Shown here piece after piece: positions 16,935 to 25,699 of a stretch of DNA of 64,000 nucleotides (positions within the stretch are counted from its first letter, which is position 1; each line of letters starts with the position of its first letter). The position numbers and the translations under genes were made by a program. The notes under the pieces were generated by a model, which had not been told where the DNA came from, made no database searches, and was given only the letters and a program-made list of their open reading frames with translations. Source of the stretch: Dryocola clanedunensis (GTDB lineage: Bacteria; Pseudomonadota; Gammaproteobacteria; Enterobacterales; Enterobacteriaceae); NCBI RefSeq assembly GCF_025215155.1, contig NZ_JALHAM010000115.1; one strand, written 5' to 3'.

Positions 16935-17981
16935 TTAAACTCCTGACTGGCGAAAGTGGACGTCGGACACGGCACGCAAGCGTTCTGCGGCTTGCTCTGC
17001 GGTTAAATCACGCTGGGTTTCCGCCAGCATTTCGTAGCCGACCATAAATTTACGCACCGTCGCGCTGCGCAGCAGCGGCGGGTAGAAGTGGGCGTGCAGC
17101 TGCCAGTGGCCATTTTCCTCGCCGTTGAACGGCGCGCCGTGCCAGCCCATGGAGTACGGGAAGGAGGTCTGGAAAAGGTTGTCATAGCGGCTGGTCAGTT
17201 TTTTCAGCGCCAGCGCCAGGTCGGCGCTTTGCTCAGCATTGAGGTCGGTAATGCGCAGCACGTGTGCTTTCGGCAGCAGCAGCGTTTCAAACGGCCAGGC
17301 TGCCCAGTAGGGCACCACGGCAAGCCAGTGCTCGGTTTCCACCACGGTGCGGCTGCCGTCTTTCATTTCGCGCTGGACATAATCCACCAGCATTGGCGAT
17401 TTCTGTTCGGCAAAGTACTCACGCTGTAGAACATCTTCGCGAGCGACTTCGTTTGGCAGGAAGCTGTTTGCCCAGACCTGGCCGTGGGGATGGGGATTTG
17501 AGCAGCCCATCGCCGCGCCTTTGTTCTCGAAAACCTGAACCCACGGATAGGTTTTACCGAGATCCGCCGTCTGCTCCTGCCAGGTTTTTACCACTTCTTC
17601 CAGCGCAGGTAGCGAAAGCTGCGGCAGCGTCTTGCTGTGGTCAGGAGAGAAGCAGATAACCCGGCTTGTGCCGCGAGCGCTTTCACAACGCATCAGCGGA
17701 TCGCCGCTTGCTGGCGCATCCGGGGTGTCGGTCATCAGGGCGGCAAAATCGTTGGTAAAAACGAAGGTGCCGGTGTACTGCGGATTTTTGTCGCCTGTCA
17801 CACGCGTATTGCCCGGGCACAGGAAACAATCCGGATCGTGTACCGGCAGCGTCTCCTGAGAAGGCGTCTCCTGAGCACCCTGCCAGGGGCGCTTGGCGCG
17901 ATGCGGAGAAACCAGAATCCATTGACCCGTTAGTGGGTTAAAGCGACGGTGTGGATGATCCACCGGGTTAAACTGCTCCAT
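16935..17981 (-). CDS. galT: Galactose-1-phosphate uridylyltransferase
   Basis: GalT exchanges UMP between UDP-glucose and galactose-1-phosphate through a uridylyl-histidine intermediate. The zinc-site CFLC pair lies near residues 52-55, and the NPHPHGQ active-site motif near 162-168 holds the nucleophilic histidine. From the ATG at 17981 the protein is 348 residues, as in E. coli; a GTG one codon upstream is possible, but the AAGGA site overlapping the galE stop codon spaces better to 17981. Confidence 0.97.
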   Translation of the reverse strand: MEQFNPVDHPHRRFNPLTGQWILVSPHRAKRPWQGAQETPSQETLPVHDPDCFLCPGNTRVTGDKNPQYTGTFVFTNDFAALMTDTPDAPASGDPLMRCESARGTSRVICFSPDHSKTLPQLSLPALEEVVKTWQEQTADLGKTYPWVQVFENKGAAMGCSNPHPHGQVWANSFLPNEVAREDVLQREYFAEQKSPMLVDYVQREMKDGSRTVVETEHWLAVVPYWAAWPFETLLLPKAHVLRITDLNAEQSADLALALKKLTSRYDNLFQTSFPYSMGWHGAPFNGEENGHWQLHAHFYPPLLRSATVRKFMVGYEMLAETQRDLTAEQAAERLRAVSDVHFRQSGV

Positions 17982-17990
17982 CACATTTCC

Positions 17991-19007
17991 TTAGTCCGGA
18001 TAGCCTTGTGGGTGGCGAGACTGCCAGCGCCAGGTATCATCTGCCATTTCTTGCAGGGTACGGCTGACACGCCAGTTAAGTTCTTTATCGGCCTTGTTGG
18101 CATCGGCCCAGTACGCGGGCAGATCGCCGTCGCGACGCGGGGCAAAGTGATAATTCACCGGCTTGCCGCAGGCTTTGCTGAACGCGTTGATGACGTCCAG
18201 TACGCTGCTGCCGATACCTGCGCCGAGGTTATAAATATGCACGCCCGGTTTACCCTGTAGCGTCTGCATGGCGGCAACGTGGCCGTCGGCCAGATCCATG
18301 ACGTGGATGTAATCGCGAACGCCAGTCCCATCTTCTGTTGGATAGTCATTGCCGAACACCGCCAGCGAATCGCGACGCCCAACGGCTACCTGCGCAATAT
18401 ACGGCATCAGGTTATTCGGAATGCCCTGCGGGTCTTCTCCCATGTCACCTGACGGATGCGCGCCAACCGGGTTGAAATAGCGCAGGAGCGCAACGCTCCA
18501 GTTCGGCTGCGCTTTTTGCAGGTCTGCGAGAATTTGTTCAACCATGAGTTTGCTGCGGCCATAAGGGCTGGCAGGGGTACCGGTCGGGAAGCTTTCAACA
18601 TAAGGGATTTGCGGCTGGTCGCCGTAGACGGTGGCGGAGGAGCTAAAAATGAAGTTGGTGACGTTGGCCGCCCGCATGGCGGAGATCAGTCGCAGGGTGC
18701 CGGTCACGTTGTTGTCGTAATATTCCAGTGGTTTGTTGACTGACTCCCCTACGGCCTTAAGCCCGGCGAAGTGGATAACGGCTTCGATTTGGTGGTCGTG
18801 GAAAATTTCCGCCAGCAGGCCTTCGTCACGAATATCGCCGTCGATAAACAGCGGTTTTTTCCCGCTCAGACGTTCAATGACCGGCAGCACGCTGCGCTTG
18901 CTGTTACACAGATTATCGAGGATGACGACGTCGTGGCCATTTTGCAGCAGCTGTACGCAGGTATGACTGCCAATGTAACCGCTACCACCTGTTACCAGAA
19001 CTCTCAT
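17991..19007 (-). CDS. galE: UDP-glucose 4-epimerase
   Basis: GalE interconverts UDP-galactose and UDP-glucose with bound NAD. The 338-residue SDR-family protein begins MRVLVTGGSGYIGSH, with the GxxGxxG NAD motif at residues 7-13. The SSSATVYG and YGRSK motifs carry the catalytic Ser, Tyr and Lys (near 124, 149 and 153). The ATG at 19007 follows a purine-rich site; upstream in-frame codons overlap the promoter. The internal gal operator is inside its first codons. Confidence 0.98.
   Translation of the reverse strand: MRVLVTGGSGYIGSHTCVQLLQNGHDVVILDNLCNSKRSVLPVIERLSGKKPLFIDGDIRDEGLLAEIFHDHQIEAVIHFAGLKAVGESVNKPLEYYDNNVTGTLRLISAMRAANVTNFIFSSSATVYGDQPQIPYVESFPTGTPASPYGRSKLMVEQILADLQKAQPNWSVALLRYFNPVGAHPSGDMGEDPQGIPNNLMPYIAQVAVGRRDSLAVFGNDYPTEDGTGVRDYIHVMDLADGHVAAMQTLQGKPGVHIYNLGAGIGSSVLDVINAFSKACGKPVNYHFAPRRDGDLPAYWADANKADKELNWRVSRTLQEMADDTWRWQSRHPQGYPD
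18973..18988. promoter_or_regulatory. Internal gal operator (OI)
   Basis: On the minus strand GTGGTAGCGGTTACAT, inside codons 7-12 of galE, is identical to the E. coli internal GalR operator. With the external operator it should allow GalR looping. Coding constraint alone could preserve part of it, but position and sequence both fit. Confidence 0.85.
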
Positions 19008-19043
19008 TTTTCGCTCCATTACGGCTATGGTATGTATTAACCT

Positions 19044-19101
19044 TAGCATAACAGAGAAGCAAAAAGTGTGACACGGGATAAATTAGTGGAATCGTTTACA
19101 C
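19044..19101 (-). promoter_or_regulatory. gal promoter region with external operator (OE) and CRP-type site
   Basis: The external operator GTGGAATCGTTTACAC (19086-19101) fits the GalR/GalS consensus GTGKAANCGNTTNCAC. A TATGCTA -10 element lies at 19044-19050 on the minus strand, and the segment between them reads CCCGTGTCACAC, corresponding to the CRP site of E. coli galP1. The arrangement closely follows E. coli. Confidence 0.9.
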
Positions 19102-19228
19102 TCGCGGTTTCTCAGGGGAATCCGAAGTGAAAAATGATTATAAAACAAATACGCGCGGAAGTAGCGTTGAGGGGAGTCTGAAAGTCAGTCGGGCAACCGT
19201 AAGGGCCTGCCCAACGTGGGAGAGAAGC

Positions 19229-20698
19229 TTATAAATCTGCGAACTCGTAGCGATAATTTTCGCCGTCGGCCACAAAGCTAAGCCGCTTTGTGATGCATTC
19301 GGGCGCGTCTTCCGCATGATGAGAAACAAACAGCAGCTGTGTTTCGCCTTCGCCAATCAAAATGTCGACAAAGCGGCGAACGAGCTGGCGGTTAAGCGGG
19401 TCAAGGCCCTGAAGTGGTTCATCCAGAATCAGCACGGTAGGGTGCTTGACCAGCGCACGGGCGATAAGCGCCAGACGTTGCTGACCCCAGGAAAGGCTAT
19501 GGAAGGGCGCATCGGCAATCGCGTTGTCCATACCCAGCATGTTCAGCCACTCGCGGGTCAGCTTCTGCTGGCGGTCCGATACGGCCTGATAGATGCCGAT
19601 GGAATCGAAGAAGCCGGAAAGAATCACGTTACGCACGGAGGTACTGACGCGATACTCCAGATGCAGGCTGCTGCTGACATAGCCGATGTGCTTTTTAATA
19701 TCCCAGATGGTTTCACCGCTGCCGCGGCGGCGGCCAAACAGTGTCAGGTCGTTGCTGTAGCCCTGGGGATGATCGCCGGTGACCAGGCTCAGCAACGTTG
19801 ATTTGCCCGCGCCGTTCGGCCCGATAATTTGCCAGTGCTCGCCAGGGTTCACGGTCCATGAGAGCTTATGCAGAATGGGTTTGTCATTATAGGTAACGAC
19901 GCCATCGCGCAAAATGATGCGCGGCTCACCTTCCGGGAGGGCATAGCGGGCGCTCGGGTCGTCTGCTTCCGGCAGCGCTACGCCAGCCAGCTTTTCGCTG
20001 TGCGCCAGTTGGGCAATCAGCGCCTGCTCCAGCAGCTTTTTCTTTTCACCCGTCTCAATCAGCGTGCAGTCAGCCAGCACGCCGGCGTGCTCTACGAAAT
20101 CCGGGATCTCGTCAAAGCGATTGAGGACTAAGACCAGCGTATAGCCGTGGTCGCTCAACTCCCCCAGCAGACCGGCAAGCTGTTCGCGAGACTTCACGTC
20201 CAGGCCGTCGAAAGGTTCATCAAGAATCAATAAATCCGGTTTTGGCATCAGCGCCTGGCACAGCAGGGTTTTGCGCGTTTCACCGGTTGAAAGATATTTA
20301 AAACGGCGGGTCAGAAGATGCTGGATGCCAAACAGCGTGGCCAGCTTTTCACAGCGTTCGGGATCCTGCACTTCATCCTGAATAATTTCTGCCGTGGTGC
20401 GCCCGGTATCCTCTTCGTCAGGGCTGAGCATATCGGTATTGTTGCGCTGCCACTCGTCGCCAACCAGCTTCTGAAGCTGTTCAAAAGAGAGGAGTGCGAT
20501 GCGCGAGAAATCGCCGCTGCGTTCGCCTTTTAACAGCGGTAGGGTGCCTGCCAGGGCGCGAGCCAGTGCGGATTTACCGCTGCCGTTCGCGCCGACAAAC
20601 GCCCAGCTTTCACCGGAGCGAAGGGTCAAATCGTGGAGAGAAAGAGTTTTCGTGTCACCAAGGCGAAATGAGCCTTGCGAAATATGCAACGCAGACAT
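19229..20698 (-). CDS. modF: ModF, ABC-ATPase fusion of the molybdate regulon
   Basis: A 489-residue soluble protein made of two ABC ATPase domains. Walker A motifs are GANGSGKSAL near residue 36 and GPNGAGKSTL near residue 292. The first signature reads LSTGETRKTL and the second LSWGQQRLAL, the latter an accepted variant. No membrane segments are present. ModF is cotranscribed with modE in enterics, but its precise role is unsettled (photorepair-like ATPase or molybdenum-related). It lies 75 bases downstream of modE on the same strand. Confidence 0.96.
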   Translation of the reverse strand: MSALHISQGSFRLGDTKTLSLHDLTLRSGESWAFVGANGSGKSALARALAGTLPLLKGERSGDFSRIALLSFEQLQKLVGDEWQRNNTDMLSPDEEDTGRTTAEIIQDEVQDPERCEKLATLFGIQHLLTRRFKYLSTGETRKTLLCQALMPKPDLLILDEPFDGLDVKSREQLAGLLGELSDHGYTLVLVLNRFDEIPDFVEHAGVLADCTLIETGEKKKLLEQALIAQLAHSEKLAGVALPEADDPSARYALPEGEPRIILRDGVVTYNDKPILHKLSWTVNPGEHWQIIGPNGAGKSTLLSLVTGDHPQGYSNDLTLFGRRRGSGETIWDIKKHIGYVSSSLHLEYRVSTSVRNVILSGFFDSIGIYQAVSDRQQKLTREWLNMLGMDNAIADAPFHSLSWGQQRLALIARALVKHPTVLILDEPLQGLDPLNRQLVRRFVDILIGEGETQLLFVSHHAEDAPECITKRLSFVADGENYRYEFADL

Positions 20699-20773
20699 GT
20701 GTCATCCCATTTTATGCAGTAATAACCTCAGCATTACGGAATGTCTGCGTGCTTGTCAATTCTCACGGTGGAT

Positions 20774-21565
20774 TTAGCACAGTGTGGCGATAATCACTCG
20801 GTCAGCATTAAAAAATGCTACGACCTCAGAGCCTTCAGCCAGTTGCTGCAGCTCTACCACACCGTTTGGCACTGTGGCGCACAAGGTCTGACCGTCAGGA
20901 AGCTGTACCAGCACTTCGCTCTGGTCTGCGCCTTGCTGGATGCTCTGAACTTTGCCCGACAAACGGTTATCCGCCTGGCCTGCACGATTTTCATCGGTGG
21001 TAATTTCGACCCACGGGGCTTTAATCAGCACCAGCACCTCTTTACCTTCGCTCAGACTAAGACGCTCTGCGCTTTGGCGAGTGATAGCCGCTTTGAGCTG
21101 CGTGGTGCCGTCGGCCAGCAGAATGTCGATATGCTGCTGAATCTGTTCGCTGTCGCGGTGCAGCACCGTACCAAAAAGCTGGTTACGGGCGCTGGTTTGC
21201 AGGGAGAAACGTGAGATCGCCGCCAGCAGGCTGTCCAGCGGCAGGGCGTCATCGCGCAGCACGTCGAAGGCTTTCTGCTGGATTTGCGCGAGCAGTTCAT
21301 AAAGCTGAATGAGACGTTCACCGTAGCGGGTGACGACGGCACCGCCGCCGCCTTTGCCGCCGGTGGCGCGCTCTACCAGCGTCTCTTCGGTGAGCTGGTT
21401 CATTTCGTTGATGGCATCCCAGGCGCTTTTATAGCTGATGCCCGCAAGCTTTGCCCCCTGGCTGATGGAGCCGGTATGCTGAATCTGTTTCAGCAGCGCG
21501 ATGCGACGAGGATCGGCGAACAGCCGCTGCTGGAGCTTCAGCGTGAGTAAGATTTCAGCCTGCAT
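20774..21565 (-). CDS. modE: Molybdate-responsive transcriptional regulator ModE
   Basis: A 263-residue regulator with an N-terminal winged helix (residues about 1-120, containing GSISQGAKLAGISYKSAW) that binds the operator and two C-terminal Mop domains that bind molybdate. It represses modABC and activates moa in E. coli; matching sites occur at 22098 and 39421. The ATG at 21565 (MQAEILLTLKLQQ) matches E. coli; an ATG five codons upstream is not needed. Confidence 0.97.
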   Translation of the reverse strand: MQAEILLTLKLQQRLFADPRRIALLKQIQHTGSISQGAKLAGISYKSAWDAINEMNQLTEETLVERATGGKGGGGAVVTRYGERLIQLYELLAQIQQKAFDVLRDDALPLDSLLAAISRFSLQTSARNQLFGTVLHRDSEQIQQHIDILLADGTTQLKAAITRQSAERLSLSEGKEVLVLIKAPWVEITTDENRAGQADNRLSGKVQSIQQGADQSEVLVQLPDGQTLCATVPNGVVELQQLAEGSEVVAFFNADRVIIATLC

Positions 21566-21694
21566 AACCACTCCGGTCAAAGGAAAACGCTATTTTCCTC
21601 TATTGCGGGGCCGCGGGCAAATGGCACAAAAGGAGGGTGCGTTTTTCTGCCAGCCCGGTAGAATAGATTCTCTCACTTTTCACTTGAGGCAATC

Positions 21695-21847
21695 ATGTTA
21701 GAGTTATTGAAAAGTCTGGTATTTGCCGTGATCATGGTGCCTGTTGTGATGGCAGTGATCCTCGGTCTGATCTACGGATTGGGTGAAGTCTTCAACGTCT
21801 TCTCAAAAGTTGGTCACCGTGACCAGCAGCCAAAACAGCACCATTGA
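21695..21847 (+). CDS. acrZ: AcrZ, small AcrB-associated membrane protein
   Basis: A 50-residue single-span membrane protein starting MLELLKSLVFAVIMVPVV. It matches E. coli AcrZ (49 residues) except at the polar C-terminal tail, which here is HRDQQPKQHH. AcrZ binds AcrB of the AcrAB-TolC pump and shifts its substrate range. The start ATG has TTGAGGC upstream. It stands alone between modE (divergent) and modA and ends at a strong terminator. Confidence 0.97.
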   Translation: MLELLKSLVFAVIMVPVVMAVILGLIYGLGEVFNVFSKVGHRDQQPKQHH

Positions 21848-21855
21848 TTCCTAAG

Positions 21856-21879
21856 CGCCCGCATTCGCGGGCGTTTTTT
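21856..21879 (+). terminator. acrZ terminator, left copy
   Basis: CGCCCGC-ATTC-GCGGGCG followed by six T. The same 21 bases (hairpin plus TTT) recur at 22021-22041 on the far side of the 139-bp element. Confidence 0.9.
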
Positions 21880-22018
21880 ATTGCTGACAAAAAAGGAAAA
21901 AGCGTGGTTTTTCCTTTTTTGTGTTTATCAGCCGAAAATCAATAAATCGATTTTCCTTGTTATTTTCCTGATGCGATCTAATCGCTTCGTTACCGTTATG
22001 AGTTTGTCATTAGTCTGA
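21880..22018 (+). repeat. 139-bp hairpin-rich element, copy A
   Basis: This stretch is homologous over its whole 139-bp length to 54444-54582, in the same orientation relative to an upstream gene. It contains a long hairpin (ACAAAAAAGGAAAAA...TTTTTCCTTTTTTGT), a second with arms GAAAATC and GATTTTC, and a third, GCGAT-CTA-ATCGC. There is no reading frame of note. It lies between two copies of the acrZ terminator hairpin. I do not recognise it as ERIC, REP or a known IS end. Confidence 0.8.
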
Positions 22019-22020
22019 GA

Positions 22021-22041
22021 CGCCCGCATTCGCGGGCGTTT
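22021..22041 (+). terminator. acrZ terminator hairpin, right copy
   Basis: An exact 21-base duplicate of 21856-21876 (CGCCCGC-ATTC-GCGGGCG-TTT), but the T run is shorter (TTTCGC). Probably a by-product of insertion of copy A. Confidence 0.75.
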
Positions 22042-22097
22042 CGCATTAAAGCCCCTGCATTTTCTGCCGATAAGATCTGTATATTCCTGTTCAGTCT

Positions 22098-22121
22098 CGT
22101 TATATTAGAGAATACATAACG
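22098..22121. promoter_or_regulatory. ModE operator upstream of modA
   Basis: CGTTATAT-TAGAGAAT-ACATAACG is an imperfect palindrome matching the E. coli ModE site at modABC in both half sites. It lies 20 bases before the modA start and should repress uptake when molybdate is sufficient. Confidence 0.88.
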
Positions 22122-22141
22122 AAACTCAGTGGAGTAAAAAG

Positions 22142-22915
22142 ATGGCTAAGCAATGGGTACGTCTCGCTGTTGGCGCAGCACTAAGCATCACACTGGCCGG
22201 TCAGGCATTGGCTGATAACAGCAAAATTACCGTTTTCGCTGCGGCGTCGCTGACCAACGCGATGCAGGATATCGCCACGCAGTACCAGAAGGGGAAAAAT
22301 GTCGAAGTGGCTTCTTCCTTTGCCTCTTCTTCTACGCTTGCCCGTCAGATTGAAGCGGGGGCGCCTGCGGATCTGTATATTTCTGCCGATCAAAAATGGA
22401 TGGATTACGCGGTAAGCAAAGACGCGATTAAAACCGACAGCCGCGAAACGCTGCTGGGCAATAGCCTGGTTGTCGTGGCGCCAAAAGACAGCAAGCTGGG
22501 TAGCGTTGATATCAACGGAAAAACAGACTGGGCTGCGCTGCTGAAGGGCGGGCGTCTGGCCGTTGGCGATCCCGATCATGTTCCGGCTGGCATCTACGCC
22601 AAAGAAGCGCTGCAAAAACTTGGCGCATGGGATACTTTGTCTCCGAGACTTGCCCCGGCTGAAGACGTGCGCGGCGCGCTTGCTCTGGTTGAACGAGACG
22701 AAGCTCCGCTTGGCATTGTCTACGGCTCTGACGCGGTCGCCAGCAAGGGCGTGAAGGTTGTGGGGACTTTCCCGGAAGACTCCCACAAGAAAGTGGAATA
22801 CCCTATTGCGATTGTTAAAGGCCACGATAACCCAACCGTTACCGCGTTCTATGGCTACCTGAAAGGACCGGAAGCGGCTGCAATCTTCCAACGTTACGGA
22901 TTTACGACGAAATAA
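22142..22915 (+). CDS. modA: Molybdate ABC transporter substrate-binding protein
   Basis: A 257-residue periplasmic binding protein. A signal peptide ends at ALA (residue 24), and the FAAASLTNAM motif and following SSF(A)SSS segment form the oxyanion pocket. ModA captures molybdate (and tungstate) and delivers it to ModBC. The start ATG has GGAGT upstream. Its stop overlaps the modB start by one base (TAATG). Confidence 0.97.
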   Translation: MAKQWVRLAVGAALSITLAGQALADNSKITVFAAASLTNAMQDIATQYQKGKNVEVASSFASSSTLARQIEAGAPADLYISADQKWMDYAVSKDAIKTDSRETLLGNSLVVVAPKDSKLGSVDINGKTDWAALLKGGRLAVGDPDHVPAGIYAKEALQKLGAWDTLSPRLAPAEDVRGALALVERDEAPLGIVYGSDAVASKGVKVVGTFPEDSHKKVEYPIAIVKGHDNPTVTAFYGYLKGPEAAAIFQRYGFTTK

Positions 22916-23607
22916 TGATATTGACCGATCCCGAATGGCAGGCGGTGCTGCTGAGCCTGAAAGTCTCCACCCTTGCGGTACTGTTTAGCCTGCCTTTTGG
23001 GATCCTTCTTGCCTGGGTGCTGGTGCGATGCCGCTTCCCGGGCAAAGCCTTACTCGACAGTATTATCCATCTTCCTCTCGTGCTTCCCCCCGTTGTCGTG
23101 GGCTACCTGCTGCTGGTGGCGATGGGGCGCCGTGGTTTTCTGGGCTCGTGGATTTACGACGTCTTTGGCATGACTTTCGCCTTTAGCTGGCGCGGTGCTG
23201 TATTAGCCGCGGCCGTGATGTCCTTCCCGCTAATGGTGCGGGCGATTCGCCTGGCGCTCGAAGGGGTGGATATCAAACTCGAACAGGCCGCCCGCACTCT
23301 CGGGGCCGGGCGCTGGCGAGTGTTTTGCACGATTACGCTACCGCTTACCTTACCGGGCATTATCGCCGGTACCGTGCTGGCTTTTGCCCGCTCATTGGGC
23401 GAGTTCGGCGCGACCATTACCTTTGTTTCCAACATTCCGGGGGAAACCCGCACTATCCCATCGGCAATGTACACCCTGATTCAGACCCCTGGTGGTGAGA
23501 GCGCAGCCGCACGGCTGTGCATTATCTCCATCGTACTGGCGATGATCTCGCTGCTGGTAGCCGAATGGCTGGCGCGCCAGAGCCGCAAAAGAATAGGGGC
23601 TGAGTGA
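22915..23607 (+). CDS. modB: Molybdate ABC transporter permease
   Basis: A 230-residue inner-membrane permease with about five or six helices and the EAA-loop motif EQAARTLGAGRWRVF that contacts the ATPase. It forms the channel of ModABC. It overlaps modA by one base and modC by one base, so the three are translationally coupled. Confidence 0.97.
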   Translation: MILTDPEWQAVLLSLKVSTLAVLFSLPFGILLAWVLVRCRFPGKALLDSIIHLPLVLPPVVVGYLLLVAMGRRGFLGSWIYDVFGMTFAFSWRGAVLAAAVMSFPLMVRAIRLALEGVDIKLEQAARTLGAGRWRVFCTITLPLTLPGIIAGTVLAFARSLGEFGATITFVSNIPGETRTIPSAMYTLIQTPGGESAAARLCIISIVLAMISLLVAEWLARQSRKRIGAE

Positions 23608-24665
23608 TGCTTGAACTTAATTTTGTCCAGACGCTGGGTGACCACCGCCTGGCGATCAACGAAACGCTGCCTGGGGCGGGGATCACGGCGGTGTTCGGCG
23701 TATCCGGCGCAGGAAAAACATCGCTGATCAACGCCATCAGCGGTCTGACTCGTCCGCAAGAGGGCAGGATTGTGCTCAACGATCGCGTCCTGAGCGATAC
23801 AGAAAGCAGACGCTTTCTGGCACCGGAAAAGCGGCGAATTGGCTATGTCTTTCAGGATGCCCGCCTGTTCCCGCACTACAGGGTGCGCGGCAATCTGAAG
23901 TACGGCATGGTGAAAAGTGCGGCGGACCAGTTCGATAAGCTGGTGGCGCTGCTGGGGATTGAAGATTTATTAGATCGTTTCCCCTGGAGCCTGTCAGGCG
24001 GCGAAAAACAGCGCGTGGCTATCGGACGTGCATTGCTGACGTCGCCGGAGCTGCTGCTGCTGGACGAACCGCTGGCCTCGCTGGACATCCCCCGTAAACG
24101 CGAACTACTGCCCTATCTGCAGCGGCTGGCTCGCGAAATCAACATCCCGATGCTCTACGTCAGCCACTCTCTGGAAGAGATCCTCCATCTGGCTGATAAG
24201 GTGCTGGTGCTGGACGGTGGTGAGGTAAAAGCTTTCGGGCAGCTCGAGGAGGTCTGGGGCAGCAGCGTGATGCACCCCTGGCTGCCCAAAGAGCAGCAAA
24301 GCAGCGTTCTGAAAGTCACGGTGATTGAGCATCATCCCCACTACGCCATGACGGCCCTGGCACTGGGCGATCAACATCTGTGGGTCAACAAGCTGGATAA
24401 ACCGCTGCAGTCACCGCTGCGCATTCGCATTCAGGCTTCTGACGTTTCGCTGATCCTCCAGCCGCCGGTTCACAGCAGTATTCGTAACGTATTAAGAGCG
24501 AAGGTTGCCCAGTGCTTTGATGATGAAGGGCAGGTAGAAGTCCAGCTTGAAGTGGGAGGCAGGATTCTCTGGGCGCGCATCAGCCGCTGGGCCCGCGATG
24601 AACTGGCTATCAAACCGGGACTCTGGCTGTACGCGCAGGTGAAAAGCGTGTCGATAACGACCTGA
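23607..24665 (+). CDS. modC: Molybdate ABC transporter ATP-binding protein
   Basis: A 352-residue ATPase. Walker A is GVSGAGKTSL near residue 30, the signature is LSGGEKQRVAIG and Walker B is LLLLDEPLASLD. The C-terminal third is a Mop/TOBE domain that binds oxyanion. I use the ATG at 23607 (MLELNF), as in E. coli; the GTG just before it is possible. It is the last gene of modABC; a gap of 74 bases separates it from the convergent ybhA. Confidence 0.97.
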   Translation: MLELNFVQTLGDHRLAINETLPGAGITAVFGVSGAGKTSLINAISGLTRPQEGRIVLNDRVLSDTESRRFLAPEKRRIGYVFQDARLFPHYRVRGNLKYGMVKSAADQFDKLVALLGIEDLLDRFPWSLSGGEKQRVAIGRALLTSPELLLLDEPLASLDIPRKRELLPYLQRLAREINIPMLYVSHSLEEILHLADKVLVLDGGEVKAFGQLEEVWGSSVMHPWLPKEQQSSVLKVTVIEHHPHYAMTALALGDQHLWVNKLDKPLQSPLRIRIQASDVSLILQPPVHSSIRNVLRAKVAQCFDDEGQVEVQLEVGGRILWARISRWARDELAIKPGLWLYAQVKSVSITT

Positions 24666-24739
24666 CAGACTTTCCCGGATAACCCTGCGCTTATCTGACC
24701 CACGTTTTGGCAATGGGGGAGTGATAAGCGCAGCTACAG

Positions 24740-25558
24740 TTAAATTAAATGCTTATAAATCGTCTCGGCGATACCCCCTTCCAGGTTTGTGCCAATGACC
24801 AGGTCAGCGCGAGCTTTAATGGCTTCGTCGGCGTTGCCCATCGCGACGCCAAGGCCTGCGGCCTCCAGCATACTCAGGTCGTTAAAGTTATCGCCAAACG
24901 CAATCACCTGCGCCATAGAAAGACCTTCGGACTCAACCCACTGCGCCAGGCGTTTACCCTTGCTGTTGCCGCTTTGCGCCACGTCGACCTGATCGTGCCA
25001 GGACCACTCGCAAGCCAGTCCAAGCTGCTCTTCGACGGAGCGGGCGAAGTTTTGCAACTTCGGAATATCTTCACCGGTTAGCGCAAATTTCCAGATAGCC
25101 TCCACCTGATCCACAGCTTCGCGTAGGGAATCTACATGGCGGAAGACCGGCCTTTGAGCTTCCGGCAGCGACTGCGCCCAGTTTTCGGTGCGCTGGACGT
25201 GGCCTGTCGGGCGCTGATAAAGCATCTCGTTATCCACGTACATCAACCCATTCACGTCATGGGTATCGAGTAAATCAATGAGTTGTGTGGCTTGCTCAGG
25301 CCTGAGAGGATCGGCACTCAGCACCTTTTTTGCATGATAATCATACAAATAGGTACCATTACAGCAAATTGCAGGTGTATCTAAAGCCAGTGCCTGATAA
25401 AAAGGATGGATGGCAACGTGATGGCGACCGGTCACGATAACCACTTTGCAGCCCGACTCGCGCGCTTGCTCAAGCGCGACCAGCGACGCCGGCAGAATGG
25501 TTTTTTGCGGCGTCAGGAGGGTGCCGTCCAGATCAAGGGCGATTACTCGATAAGTCAT
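24740..25558 (-). CDS. ybhA: HAD-family sugar/PLP phosphatase YbhA
   Basis: A 272-residue Cof-type HAD phosphatase. The nucleophile motif is LDLDGTLL (residues 8-15), a VTGR motif II lies near residue 42, and the C-terminal GDNFNDLSML motif holds the metal-binding aspartates. In E. coli, YbhA dephosphorylates pyridoxal phosphate and several sugar phosphates. It is divergent from pgl. Confidence 0.95.
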   Translation of the reverse strand: MTYRVIALDLDGTLLTPQKTILPASLVALEQARESGCKVVIVTGRHHVAIHPFYQALALDTPAICCNGTYLYDYHAKKVLSADPLRPEQATQLIDLLDTHDVNGLMYVDNEMLYQRPTGHVQRTENWAQSLPEAQRPVFRHVDSLREAVDQVEAIWKFALTGEDIPKLQNFARSVEEQLGLACEWSWHDQVDVAQSGNSKGKRLAQWVESEGLSMAQVIAFGDNFNDLSMLEAAGLGVAMGNADEAIKARADLVIGTNLEGGIAETIYKHLI

Positions 25559-25699
25559 TTACTATTCCAGTCAAATTCAAGCCGTAAGGTCTAAGCCGAT
25601 GGTACACCGCCTGGCGCATTGTGCAAAATTGCGACCCCGGGCGGCAAAACGGACTACCCTTGTGACTATTACTCAAGACGTTGGGAGGAACGAGATTTC

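Noticed and set aside
24670..24735. Possible REP unit or terminator between modC and ybhA
   Set aside because: Only partial matches to the local REP pattern (GCGCTTATC and GATAAGCGC) and no compact hairpin with a T run.
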